This document shows positions 56,579-64,000 of a DNA stretch of 64,000 bases, piece by piece. Source of the DNA: Pelomonas sp041914785 (GTDB lineage Bacteria > Pseudomonadota > Gammaproteobacteria > Burkholderiales > Burkholderiaceae_C); NCBI GenBank assembly GCA_041914785.1, contig JAYSCT010000003.1, positions 14,295 through 78,294 on the forward strand. Reading direction: 5' to 3'. How positions within the stretch are numbered: position 1 is the first letter of the stretch; every line of letters starts with the position of its first letter. Both the position numbers and the translations under genes were made by a program. Under the pieces are notes generated by a model. The model saw nothing but the letters and a program-made list of their open reading frames with translations, had not been told where the DNA came from and did no database searches.

Positions 56579-58387
56579 CTACTCGCCCGACTGCTGCAGC
56601 CGCCACATCTCGGCGTAGCGGCCGCCGCGGGCCAGCAGCTCGTCGTGCCGGCCGCGCTCGAGGATGCGGCCCTGCTCCAGCACCAGGATCTCGTGCGCAT
56701 CCACCACGGTGGACAGCCGGTGCGCGATGACCAGCACGGTCTTGTTCTGCCCCACCGACTCCAGCTCGGCCTGGATGGCGCGCTCGTTGGTCGAGTCCAG
56801 CGCCGACGTGGCCTCGTCGAAGATCAGGATGGGCGGGTTCTTCAGCAGCGTGCGGGCGATGGCCACGCGCTGCTTCTCGCCGCCCGACAGCTTCAGGCCG
56901 CGCTCGCCCACCATCGTGTCGTAGCCCTTGGGCGTGGCGGCGATGAAGCCGTGGATGTGCGCCGCGCGCGCCGCGGCCTCCACCTCGGCGGGGCTGGCGC
57001 CGGGCCGGCCGTAGGCGATGTTGTAGGCCACCGTGTCGTTGAACAGCACCGTGTCCTGCGGCACGATGCCGATGGCCTTGCGCAGGCTGTGCTGCGTGAC
57101 GGCGCGGATGTCCTGGCCGTCGATGCGGATGGCGCCGCCGTCCAGGTCGTAGAAGCGGTACAGCAGCCGCGCCAGCGTGCTCTTGCCCGAGCCGCTGGGG
57201 CCCACGACGGCGACCTTCTTGCCCGCCGGGATCTCGAAGCTGACGCCGTGCAGGATGGGCCGCGCGGGGTCGTAGGCGAAGCGCACATCGTCGAACCGGA
57301 CGCTGCCGCCGCTCACCTGCAGGTCGACGGCGCCCGGTGCGTCCGCCACCTCGCGCTCGCGGTCCAGCAGCAGGAACAGCTTCTCGATGTCCGTCAGGCT
57401 CTGCTTGATCTCGCGGTAGATGACGCCGAGGAAGTTCAGCGGGATGTAGAGCTGGATCATGAACGCGTTGACCATGACCAGGTCGCCCAGGCTCATCTGC
57501 CCGGCCACCACGCCCTGCGTGGCCCGCCACAGCATCAGCACCAGCGCCGTCGCGATGATGAGCTGCTGGCCGGTGTTGAGCATGGACAGCGTCGTCTGGC
57601 TCTTCAACTGCGCGCGGCGCAGCTTCTCCAGGCTCTCGTCGTAGCGGCGCGCCTCGAAGTCCTCGTTGTTGAAGTACTTGACGGTCTCGTAGTTCAGAAG
57701 CGAGTCGATGGCCTTGCTGTGGGCCACCGAGTCCAGCTCGTTCAGCGTCTTGCGGAACTGCGTGCGCCAGTTCGTGACGACGACGGTGAACGTGACGTAG
57801 ACCACCAGCGCCGCGACGGTGATGCCGGCGAACCAGACGTCGAACTTGACGCCCAGCAGCGTCAGCACGAGCGCCACCTCGATCAGCGTCGGCACGATGC
57901 TGTAGAGCGAGTAGCTGATCAGCGAATGCACGGCGCGGGTGCCGCGCTCGATGTCGCGCGTCATGCCGCCGGTCTGGCGCTCCAGGTGGAAACGCAGCGA
58001 CAGGTCGTGCAGGTGGCGGAACACCTGCAGCGAGATGCTGCGCGCCGTGCCCTCGGTGGCCTTGGCGAAGATCAGCTCGCGCAGCTCGGTGAACAGCGAC
58101 GTCGACAGCCGCAGCGCACCGTAGGCCACCAGCAGGCCCAGTGGCACGACCAGCAGCGTCTGCGGCGCACCGGGCTTCAGGTCCAGGCTGTCGATGAGGT
58201 GCTTGAGCAGGATGGGCACGCCCACGTTGCTGAGCTTGGCGCCCACCATGAACGCCAGCGCCAGCCCGACGCGCCAGCGGTAGCGCCACAGGTAGGGCAG
58301 CAGGCGGCCGACGGTGCCCCAATCGCCGCGCACGGCGGCAGCATTCGGCGAAGTGGGCAGTTCGATGGCGCGCGATGTGGATCTCAT
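56579..58387 (-). CDS. Atm1-type ABC exporter (transmembrane plus ATPase)
   Basis: Protein of 602 aa with an N-terminal six-helix transmembrane domain and a C-terminal ATPase: Walker A VVGPSGSGKSTLARLL, Q-loop VPQDTVLFNDTVAYNIAYG, signature LSGGEKQRVAIARTLL, Walker B ILIFDEATSALD, H-loop IAHRLS. RQTGGMTRDIERGTRAVHSLISY and the NYETVKYFNNEDFEARRYDESL loop are typical of Atm1/HMT1 homologues, which export glutathione-conjugated metal or sulfur species. ATG at 58387 is used. Divergent from the thioesterase gene. Confidence 0.93.
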   Translation of the reverse strand: MRSTSRAIELPTSPNAAAVRGDWGTVGRLLPYLWRYRWRVGLALAFMVGAKLSNVGVPILLKHLIDSLDLKPGAPQTLLVVPLGLLVAYGALRLSTSLFTELRELIFAKATEGTARSISLQVFRHLHDLSLRFHLERQTGGMTRDIERGTRAVHSLISYSLYSIVPTLIEVALVLTLLGVKFDVWFAGITVAALVVYVTFTVVVTNWRTQFRKTLNELDSVAHSKAIDSLLNYETVKYFNNEDFEARRYDESLEKLRRAQLKSQTTLSMLNTGQQLIIATALVLMLWRATQGVVAGQMSLGDLVMVNAFMIQLYIPLNFLGVIYREIKQSLTDIEKLFLLLDREREVADAPGAVDLQVSGGSVRFDDVRFAYDPARPILHGVSFEIPAGKKVAVVGPSGSGKSTLARLLYRFYDLDGGAIRIDGQDIRAVTQHSLRKAIGIVPQDTVLFNDTVAYNIAYGRPGASPAEVEAAARAAHIHGFIAATPKGYDTMVGERGLKLSGGEKQRVAIARTLLKNPPILIFDEATSALDSTNERAIQAELESVGQNKTVLVIAHRLSTVVDAHEILVLEQGRILERGRHDELLARGGRYAEMWRLQQSGE

Positions 58388-58440
58388 GAGGCGGTCAGGG
58401 CCGAAAATGGCAGGCAGACCGATTGTCCCAAGTGAACGCC

Positions 58441-58845
58441 ATGCCCCAGGAATCAAGCCCCGTCCAACACAAGCCCGGCGACCGCGAGCTCGTGCTGCGC
58501 GTGATGCCCATGCCCGCCGACTCGAACGCGAACGGCGACATCTTCGGCGGCTGGATCATGGCGCAGGTGGACATCGCCGGCTCCATCCTGCCGGCGCGGC
58601 TCTCGCGCGGCCGCATCACGACGGTGGCCGTCAACGAGTTCATCTTCAAGCAGCCCGTCTCGGTGGGCGACCTGCTGAGCTTCTACGCCACCATCACGCG
58701 CGTGGGCCGCACGTCGGTGACGGTGCACGTGGAAGTGTTCGCCGAGCGCGACCCGGAGAACCTGCACGTGGTCAAGGTGACCGAGGCCAACCTGACCTAC
58801 GTGGCCATCGACCGCGACGGCAAGCCGCGCCAGGTCACCGGCTGA
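58441..58845 (+). CDS. acyl-CoA thioesterase, YciA-like
   Basis: Hotdog-fold protein of 134 aa: SNANGDIFGGWIMAQVDIAGSI contains the catalytic loop, and RITTVAVNEFIFKQPVSVGDLLSFYATI and TSVTVHVEVFAE complete the sheet. YciA-type enzymes hydrolyse a wide range of acyl-CoAs. ATG at 58441 is chosen; TTG at 58423 is less likely. Divergent from the ABC exporter, with 53 bp between. Confidence 0.9.
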   Translation: MPQESSPVQHKPGDRELVLRVMPMPADSNANGDIFGGWIMAQVDIAGSILPARLSRGRITTVAVNEFIFKQPVSVGDLLSFYATITRVGRTSVTVHVEVFAERDPENLHVVKVTEANLTYVAIDRDGKPRQVTG

Positions 58846-58876
58846 GTCTGGCGCGGGCCGAGCGCCGGGCTTCAGG

Positions 58877-60706
58877 TCACGGCGTCGCGATCAGATCCAC
58901 CGCGTCGTAGGAGAACCCCGGGCTGAGGAAGCCCGTGCCGCTGGTGCCGCTGACGACGTTGATCGTCACCGTGTTGGTGCCGGCCACCAGCGCCGACGCC
59001 GGGATGGCGTAGCTGTAGAGCCGGTTCACGCCGCGGTAGGTGCCCACCGTCAGGTTGCGCGAGCCCTTGGGCGGCGCGGCGGGCACGGCGGACGTCCAGC
59101 CGTTGACCGTGACCTGCGGCCGTGCGCCGTTGAAGTCGGTCGTCGTGCCCAGGCGCAGCGTCAGGTTCTGCAGCTGCGCGCTGGTCAGCGTGAACGTGAT
59201 GACGCGGGCGTTGTTGACGTCCTTCCACTGGTAGGCCGGGAAGCCCGCGGCGGCCGTGGCACTGCCGACGGCGAAGGCGGGCGCCACCCAGCTGCTCATG
59301 CGGCTGTCGCTCGGGTGCATGCTGGTGAGGCGGCTGCCGTTGACGAACTCGGCCGGCGAGCCGTCCCAGGCGCCGATGCGCCACAGCGCCGGCGTGGCGG
59401 CCGGGTCAGCATTGATCGTCAGCGTGTTCAGCGCCGTCGTGCCGCCCGCCGTCACGTTGACGCTGCCGGTGTAGACCGCCAGCTCGTTCTTGTAGACCGT
59501 CAGCGTGTAGCTGCCCGGGCGCATGCCGGTGCTCTTGAAGTAGCCACTGTTGGCGAGGTTGGCCGTCGTCCAGTACTGCGCCTGGCTGTTGGCGAAGCCC
59601 ACGGTGTAGGTGTAGGCCGGGTCGGTGCCCGACAGGCCCACGCCGGCCACGGCGCCGCGGCCCGCGGGCGGCACGTAGCCATCCAGGCCCATCAGCGAGA
59701 ACCAGCTGGTGTCCGGCGCCGCGGGCGCGCCGCCGCCGGTGAACATCAGCGTGTAGCTGTTCAGCACGCCCATGCGGAAGGCCTCGGTCTGGCCCTCGCC
59801 GTAGTTGACGATGTAGGTCAGCTCGTTGTTGGTGGACGTGATCTGGTTGAGCAGGCTGCGGTAGAACGGGCCGCCGGAGCCGCCTTCCTGGTTGTCGCGG
59901 TAGAACCAGAGGCCCACCGTGCCGCCGCTGTTGACGCCGCCGAAGTACTGCCAGTCCTTCACGCGCATGTTGGCGTAGTGCTTGGAGCGCGTCTGGCCGG
60001 CATAGGTGCCGCCGGGGATGCCGAACACGTCGCTGGCCTCGACGGTGGTGCTGGTGTCGCGCAGGTCCTGCGCCCAGCTGCCGTTGGCGGTGAGGCCCCC
60101 GGGCGTGCCGGCCGGGCCGCCCCTGGACAGCGCCGCGATGGGCACGCGCACGATGAAGCGCACCAGGTTCAGCGTGTCGGGCTCCTCGGTGAAATAGGTG
60201 CCCATGTAGATGCGCGGCTCGCCGCTCCTGGCCAGGTAGTAGTGCTTGAGCACGCCGCCGTTGGCGCTGTTCACCGTCACCGTGATCTTCACGTAGGCGC
60301 CGCCGCTGACGACGCCGCCGTTGGCGGTCGACGCGGGCGTGGCCGCGCCGGTGCTGCTGATCATCTGCGCCTGCACGTCGACGGCCGAGACGTTGCTGTA
60401 GAGGTAGTCGAAGCCCGAGTTCAGCTGCGAGCCGCGGCTCGCGTCGGCGTACTGCACGCCGTTGTAGACGAGGCTGGAGAGGTCGCCCTTGGACTGCGTG
60501 CTGACGCCGTTGTCGTAGGCCATGACCTTGAACACCAGGCCGCCGCCGGTGTCCACCTGGTACTGCACCTTGGTCGAGCTGCCGCTGTCGTAGAGCGTGG
60601 TGAGGCTGAAGGCCGCCAGGGCGGGCGAGCCCAGGGCCATGAAGAAGAGCGCGCAGGCTAGCGCACCCAGCCGGCGCAGAGGCCGGCGGAGAAAGTCGAT
60701 CCGCAT
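58877..60706 (-). CDS. secreted rhamnogalacturonan lyase-like protein (PL4 family)
   Basis: Protein of 609 aa from ATG 60706. Sec signal (RRLGALACALFFMALGSPALA, cleavage before AFSL). Body: VYNGVQYADASRGSQLNSGFDYLYSN, a YYLARSGEPRIYMGTYFTEEPDTLNLVRFIVRVPI block typical of PL4, a W-containing FWFY segment with GQTEAFRMGVLNSYTLMF, a middle FnIII-like domain (PGSYTLTVYKNELAVYTGSV) and a C-terminal jelly-roll-like domain (WRIGAWDGSPAEF). It would cut pectin side chains outside the cell. Convergent with the thioesterase. Confidence 0.85.
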   Translation of the reverse strand: MRIDFLRRPLRRLGALACALFFMALGSPALAAFSLTTLYDSGSSTKVQYQVDTGGGLVFKVMAYDNGVSTQSKGDLSSLVYNGVQYADASRGSQLNSGFDYLYSNVSAVDVQAQMISSTGAATPASTANGGVVSGGAYVKITVTVNSANGGVLKHYYLARSGEPRIYMGTYFTEEPDTLNLVRFIVRVPIAALSRGGPAGTPGGLTANGSWAQDLRDTSTTVEASDVFGIPGGTYAGQTRSKHYANMRVKDWQYFGGVNSGGTVGLWFYRDNQEGGSGGPFYRSLLNQITSTNNELTYIVNYGEGQTEAFRMGVLNSYTLMFTGGGAPAAPDTSWFSLMGLDGYVPPAGRGAVAGVGLSGTDPAYTYTVGFANSQAQYWTTANLANSGYFKSTGMRPGSYTLTVYKNELAVYTGSVNVTAGGTTALNTLTINADPAATPALWRIGAWDGSPAEFVNGSRLTSMHPSDSRMSSWVAPAFAVGSATAAAGFPAYQWKDVNNARVITFTLTSAQLQNLTLRLGTTTDFNGARPQVTVNGWTSAVPAAPPKGSRNLTVGTYRGVNRLYSYAIPASALVAGTNTVTINVVSGTSGTGFLSPGFSYDAVDLIATP

Positions 60707-60812
60707 GTGTTGTCTCCGTTGGTGCCCGGCCATCTACTGCTCACTGCTGCGGCCGGTGCTGCCGCGTGATTGCGGCCGGATCAGTCTAGGAAGCGGCCTG
60801 TCGCCGCGGCAC

Positions 60813-61601
60813 TCAAGTTGTTGAGTGCTTCGCAACCTTCGGCAACGCCGCCACGATGTGGTCGGCCAGCGCGTCGGCCCACAGCGCATAGCCCCGCGGG
60901 CCGGGGTGGAAGCCGTCGGGGGCCATCAAGGTCGCCGCGTCCCGCTGCAGCGCGGGCGGCAGGTGCACCACGCGCCGCGCCGGCTGGCCGGCCAGCCCCG
61001 CCGCCAGCGCCGCGTTGAAGCGCGCCGCCTGCTGCCCGAAGAACCAGCGCAGCGGCTGCGGCAGCAGCGGGAAGGACTGCATGGGCGGCGCCGCGCAATG
61101 CAGGCTCAGCCGCACGCCGGCGTGCGCACGGGCATGGGCGTCGATGGCATCCAGCGCCACGAGGGCGGCGGGCAGCGGGACCTGGTCGACCACGTCGTTC
61201 ACGCCCAGCGCCGTGACCAGCACGTCGGCGGCCTGCAGCGGNNNNNNNNNNNNNNNNNNNNNNNNNNNNNNNNNNNNNNNNNNNNNNNNNNNNNNNNNNN
61301 NNNNNNNNNNNNNNNNNNNNNNNNNNNNNNNNNNNNNNNNNGCGGCCACCAGCTGCCAGCCCACGGAGCGACCGAGCCGGGCGGCCAGCGCGCGGGCCAG
61401 GCAGCCCGCCAGGGCCTCGTGCTGATGCGTGGCGCCCACGCCGGCGGCCGAGGAATCGCCCACGATCAACAACCGCAGCGCACCGCCCGCGACGACCCGC
61501 TCGCCGGCCGCCTCGGGCAGCCGCAGCGCGGTGGCTCGCACGCGTCGGCCCTGCCAGATCAGCAGCGGGCCGAGCAGCAGCTTGGCGAACGTCAGACGCA
61601 T
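60813..61601 (-). CDS. SGNH/GDSL-type hydrolase, interrupted by assembly gap
   Basis: Reading frame is continuous on both sides of the 100-N gap, but the true gap size is unknown. Start at 61601: KLLLGPLLIWQGRRVRATALRLPEAAGER then block I LLIVGDSSAAGVGATHQ. After the gap come block III ALGVNDVVDQVPLP and block V APDGFHPGPRGYALWADALADHIV, carrying the catalytic Ser, Asn/Gly and Asp-x-x-His. It acts as an esterase or lipase-like enzyme. N-terminal anchor possible. The missing part lies between blocks I and III. Confidence 0.8.
   Translation of the reverse strand: MRLTFAKLLLGPLLIWQGRRVRATALRLPEAAGERVVAGGALRLLIVGDSSAAGVGATHQHEALAGCLARALAARLGRSVGWQLVAXXXXXXXXXXXXXXXXXXXXXXXXXXXXXXXXXXPLQAADVLVTALGVNDVVDQVPLPAALVALDAIDAHARAHAGVRLSLHCAAPPMQSFPLLPQPLRWFFGQQAARFNAALAAGLAGQPARRVVHLPPALQRDAATLMAPDGFHPGPRGYALWADALADHIVAALPKVAKHSTT
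61242..61341. other. assembly gap (100 Ns)
   Basis: Exactly 100 Ns within the SGNH hydrolase gene, the conventional placeholder for a gap of unknown size. The flanking sequence is very GC-rich and likely hard to sequence. Confidence 0.99.
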
Positions 61602-61734
61602 CGGCGGGTCATTTCGGTGTTACGGCGTCAGCGGCGTCCGACTCCGGACGCCCGCGTCGTCCGGCATGACGAAAACGGCCGTGGCCCTAGGCTTCACTCA
61701 TGCGCCACACGGCGTCAACCCCGAGGAGCCAGCC

Positions 61735-61896
61735 ATGCTGCGTTACGCCATCATCTTCTTCGTCATCGCCCTGATCGCGGCCGTCTTCGGCTTCACGGGC
61801 ATCGCCGCCAGTGCGGCCGGTTTCGCCCAGATCCTGTTCTACGGCTTCCTGATCCTGGCCGTCATCGGCCTGCTGGTGGGCCTGGTGCGCCGATAG
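61735..61896 (+). CDS. DUF1328 small membrane protein
   Basis: Protein of 53 aa with two membrane segments: LRYAIIFFVIALIAAVFGFTGIAASAAGFAQILFYGFLILAVIGLLVGLVRR is shown here only by its parts. LRYAIIFFVIALIAAVFGFTG and ILFYGFLILAVIGLLVGLV match the YtjA-like UPF0391 family. A GAGGAG ribosome-binding site lies 6 nt before the ATG. Function unknown; often stress-associated in proteobacteria. Confidence 0.88.
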   Translation: MLRYAIIFFVIALIAAVFGFTGIAASAAGFAQILFYGFLILAVIGLLVGLVRR

Positions 61897-61900
61897 GCGC

Positions 61901-62665
61901 TCAGGAGAACTTCGAGAAGTCCGGCTTGCGCTTCTGGAAGAAGGCCTGGAAGGCCTCCATGGCTTCCGGGCTGCGCAGCCGGGCGCTGAACAGCTCGGCC
62001 TCGCGCGTGATGGCCGCCTTGACGGCCTCACGCTGAGCGTCGCGGATCAGCCGCTTGCTGTCACGCACCGCGCCGGGCGCGAGGTTGTTGAAACGCTCGG
62101 CCACCCGGCGGGCATGGTTCAGCACCTCGCTGCCGGCCAGCACGCCGTTGGCGATGCCGCACTCGACGGCCTGCTCGCCCGTGAACGGGTCGCCCAGCAA
62201 CAGCTTCTCGGCCGCGCGGCGGTTGCCCATCAGCTGCGGCACGACGAGGCTGGACGCGAACTCCGGCACCAGGCCCAGGCCCACGAAGGGCATGGCCAGG
62301 CGCGCGTCGTCCGCCACGTAGACCAGGTCGCAGTGCAGCAGCAGCGTCGTGCCGATGCCGATGGCCGCACCGGTCACGGCGGCCACGACCGGCTTGCCGC
62401 AATCCACCAACGCGTGCATGAACTGGAACACCGGCGCGTCCTCGCCACGCGGCGGGCGGCCCATGAAGTCCTCCAGGTCGTTGCCCGACGTGAAGATGCC
62501 CGGCTGGCCGGTGATCAGCACGGCCCGCGCCTCGGGCGCGGTGTCGGCCGCGCGCAGCGCATCGGCCATCTGCTGGTACATGTCCTGCGTGATGGCGTTC
62601 TTCTTCTCGGGGCGGGCGATCTCGATGGTCGCGACGCCGTTGACGGTGTAGGTCTTGATGGTCAT
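61901..62665 (-). CDS. enoyl-CoA hydratase/isomerase family protein
   Basis: Crotonase-fold protein of 254 aa: VATIEIARPEKKNAITQDMYQQM, the oxyanion-hole strands ITGQPGIFTSGNDLEDF and PVVAAVTGAAIGIGTTLLLHCDLVYVADDARLAMPFVGLGLVPE. The Asn/Asp of GNDLEDF and the acidic residue pattern fit an enoyl-CoA isomerase-like member (PaaG/EchA) as well as a hydratase. Lies downstream of the DUF1569 gene and the thiolase on the same strand, so it probably belongs to a fatty-acid oxidation operon. Confidence 0.9.
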   Translation of the reverse strand: MTIKTYTVNGVATIEIARPEKKNAITQDMYQQMADALRAADTAPEARAVLITGQPGIFTSGNDLEDFMGRPPRGEDAPVFQFMHALVDCGKPVVAAVTGAAIGIGTTLLLHCDLVYVADDARLAMPFVGLGLVPEFASSLVVPQLMGNRRAAEKLLLGDPFTGEQAVECGIANGVLAGSEVLNHARRVAERFNNLAPGAVRDSKRLIRDAQREAVKAAITREAELFSARLRSPEAMEAFQAFFQKRKPDFSKFS

Positions 62666-62675
62666 GGGAGGTCCT

Positions 62676-63209
62676 TCACGCGACTGCGGTCTTGGCCTGG
62701 AACTGCGTCCAGTGGTTCGCCAAGTGCATCAAATGGGCTCGCTCGTACTGCGGCTTGGTCAGCTCGCCGTAGGCGAAATGAGGCCGCAGCGTACCGTTGA
62801 ATTGGGCGAACGCGTCCATCGCGTCCAGCAGGCGCTGCACCGACACCTTGAGCGCCTGCGCCGCGTCCAGCGCCGGCGCGCCGGGGATGGGCTCGCTCAG
62901 GTCGTGGCTCATCGAGCCGCGTGCATTGAAGACGGCGAACGCCGCCGAGCCGACCGAGGAGCGGAACCACGCGCCCTTGAGCGCCGGGAAGCCCTGCATC
63001 GAGAACTCGATGCTCTGCGCCAGGTGTTGCAGCACCTGGCTGAGGTTCCACGGGTTCCCATCGACGACCTTGGGCGTGAACAGCAGGTCCAGCACGGCCT
63101 GCTGCGCCTCCTTCCAGGTCAGGAAGGTCTTGAGCCGGCCAGAACAGCCGGCCAGGGGCGCCGCCGCGAGCAGCAGGGTGGTGGTCTTGAGCGCGCGGCG
63201 ACGGTCCAT
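62676..63209 (-). CDS. DUF1569 lipoprotein
   Basis: Protein of 177 aa. Lipoprotein signal RRRALKTTTLLLAAAPLAGCSG. The body (AVLDLLFTPKVVDGNPWNLSQVLQHLAQSIEFSMQGFPALKGAWFRSSVG and ALKVSVQRLLDAMDAFAQFNGTLRPHFAYGELTKPQYERAHLMHLANHW) is the DinB-like DUF1569 fold with three metal-site histidines. Three nt separate it from the thiolase stop, so co-transcribed with it. Role unknown. Confidence 0.83.
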   Translation of the reverse strand: MDRRRALKTTTLLLAAAPLAGCSGRLKTFLTWKEAQQAVLDLLFTPKVVDGNPWNLSQVLQHLAQSIEFSMQGFPALKGAWFRSSVGSAAFAVFNARGSMSHDLSEPIPGAPALDAAQALKVSVQRLLDAMDAFAQFNGTLRPHFAYGELTKPQYERAHLMHLANHWTQFQAKTAVA

Positions 63210-63212
63210 GGG

Positions 63213-64000
63213 TTACAGCCTTTCGAAGATGCCAGCGGCGCCTTGACCGGCGCCGACGCACATTGTCACCATGCCGTACTTGCCGCCGGTGCGGCGCAGG
63301 CCGTGGATGACCGAGGCCGCGCGGATGGCGCCGGTGGCGCCCAGCGGGTGGCCCAGCGCGATGGCGCCGCCGTTCGGGTTGACCTTGGCGCGGTCCAGCT
63401 CGATGCCCTTGCTGTCGAGGTCGTTCAGCACGGCCAGCGACTGCGCGGCGAAGGCTTCGTTCAGCTCAATCCAGTCCAGGTCCTTGGCCGAGATGCCGGC
63501 GGCCTTGAGCGCGGCGGGAATGGCTTCGATGGGACCGATGCCCATGATCTCCGGCGGCACGCCCTTGACGGCGAACGACACGAAGCGGGCCAGCGGCGTC
63601 AGGTTGTAACGCTTCAGCGCGGCTTCGCTGACGATCAGCAGGCCGCCGGAGCCGTCGGACGTCTGCGAGCTGTTGCCAGCGGTCACGCTGCCCTTGGCGG
63701 CGAACACGGGCTTCAACTTGGCCAGGCCTTCCAGCGACGTGTCGGGACGGGCGCCTTCGTCGAGCTTGACGGTGCGGGTCTTCACGTTGACCGTGCCGTC
63801 AGCCAGGTTGGGCGTGCGCTCGATGACGTCGAACGGCGTGATCTCGGCGTCGAAATAGCCGGCCTGCATGGCGGCCACGGCGCGGCGGTGCGATTCCACC
63901 GAGAACGCGTCCTGCGCTTCGCGGCTGATCTTCCACTGGGCAGCGACCTTCTCGGCCGTCAGGCCCATGCCGTAGGCGATGCCGATGTTCTCGTCCTTCT
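63213..64000 (-). CDS. acetyl-CoA acyltransferase (thiolase), partial at right edge
   Basis: C-terminal ~260 residues of a thiolase; the 5' part lies beyond the window. The family motifs WIELNEAFAAQSLAV, NPNGGAIALGHPLGATGAI and TMCVGAGQGAAG (active-site Cys) are present, as are the upstream TAGNSSQTSDGSGGLLI and the substrate-loop region. It catalyses the final step of beta-oxidation or a related cleavage of 3-oxoacyl-CoA. It is followed by the DUF1569 lipoprotein and the enoyl-CoA hydratase-like gene in the same direction. The N-terminal nucleophile Cys is not visible here. Confidence 0.93.
   Translation of the reverse strand, partial: KDENIGIAYGMGLTAEKVAAQWKISREAQDAFSVESHRRAVAAMQAGYFDAEITPFDVIERTPNLADGTVNVKTRTVKLDEGARPDTSLEGLAKLKPVFAAKGSVTAGNSSQTSDGSGGLLIVSEAALKRYNLTPLARFVSFAVKGVPPEIMGIGPIEAIPAALKAAGISAKDLDWIELNEAFAAQSLAVLNDLDSKGIELDRAKVNPNGGAIALGHPLGATGAIRAASVIHGLRRTGGKYGMVTMCVGAGQGAAGIFERL

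Overview
The window looks like a chromosomal segment of a GC-rich betaproteobacterium of the order Burkholderiales, in or near the Rubrivivax/Roseateles/Leptothrix group. This rests on the proteins (rplM-rpsI followed by erpA, MsrPQ, an ImuA-ImuB-DnaE2 mutasome, MipA/OmpV, TtcA, GlmU) and on the strong third-position GC bias. No 16S or other phylogenetic marker search was possible, so the genus is inference. One run of 100 Ns (61242-61341) shows that this is a scaffold, not a finished chromosome.

Layout. Positions 1-4.25 kb are visibly less GC-rich and hold unfamiliar genes: three hypothetical ORFs, two small minus-strand genes, a wHTH-nucleotidyltransferase/HEPN pair with a clear palindromic operator, and a small Cys-His-Asp (papain/transglutaminase-like) protein. 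This looks like an accessory island or its edge. From 4.35 to 9.4 kb there are core genes (erpA, rpsI, rplM) plus a GNAT acetyltransferase, a DUF2726 membrane protein, the stress kinase SrkA and a YCII protein. A 268-bp nested inverted-repeat element that folds as a three-way junction sits between the DUF2726 gene and srkA. From 9.5 to 15.05 kb a LexA-box-controlled imuA-imuB-dnaE2 mutagenesis operon is followed directly by the CRISPR locus.

From 15.1 to 31 kb lies a complete type I-C CRISPR-Cas locus (cas3-cas5c-cas8c-cas7-cas4-cas1-cas2). A ParE/RelE-type toxin-antitoxin module lies antisense between cas7 and cas4. A leader precedes a very long array: I count 100 full repeats of 37 nt between 23748 and 30823, then three decayed repeats to 30982. 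The repeat forms a 9-bp hairpin and leaves the 11-nt 3' segment expected as the Cas5c crRNA handle. Cas3 degrades target DNA, Cas5c/Cas8c/Cas7 form Cascade and process pre-crRNA, and Cas4/Cas1/Cas2 acquire spacers.

From 31.1 to 50 kb there are housekeeping and envelope genes: a TetR regulator with two operator palindromes and a divergent DUF1348 gene, msrPQ, MipA, an oxidoreductase-FolB fusion, ttcA, lipoproteins, glmU, a BON-domain protein, a phytanoyl-CoA dioxygenase-like enzyme, a tandemly duplicated lipoprotein with one broken copy, PBP1A, an amidohydrolase and a REP-associated tyrosine transposase (RAYT). A second copy of the structured palindromic core found at 7.8 kb lies at 45.2 kb, about 3.7 kb from the RAYT.

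From 51.2 to 56.6 kb an uncharacterised three-gene cassette encodes a 920-aa protein of unknown fold, a membrane protein and an M15-peptidase/GH75-like fusion. The remainder holds an Atm1-type ABC exporter, a YciA-like thioesterase, a secreted family-4 rhamnogalacturonan lyase, a gapped SGNH hydrolase, a DUF1328 protein, an enoyl-CoA hydratase, a DUF1569 lipoprotein and a thiolase that runs off the right edge.
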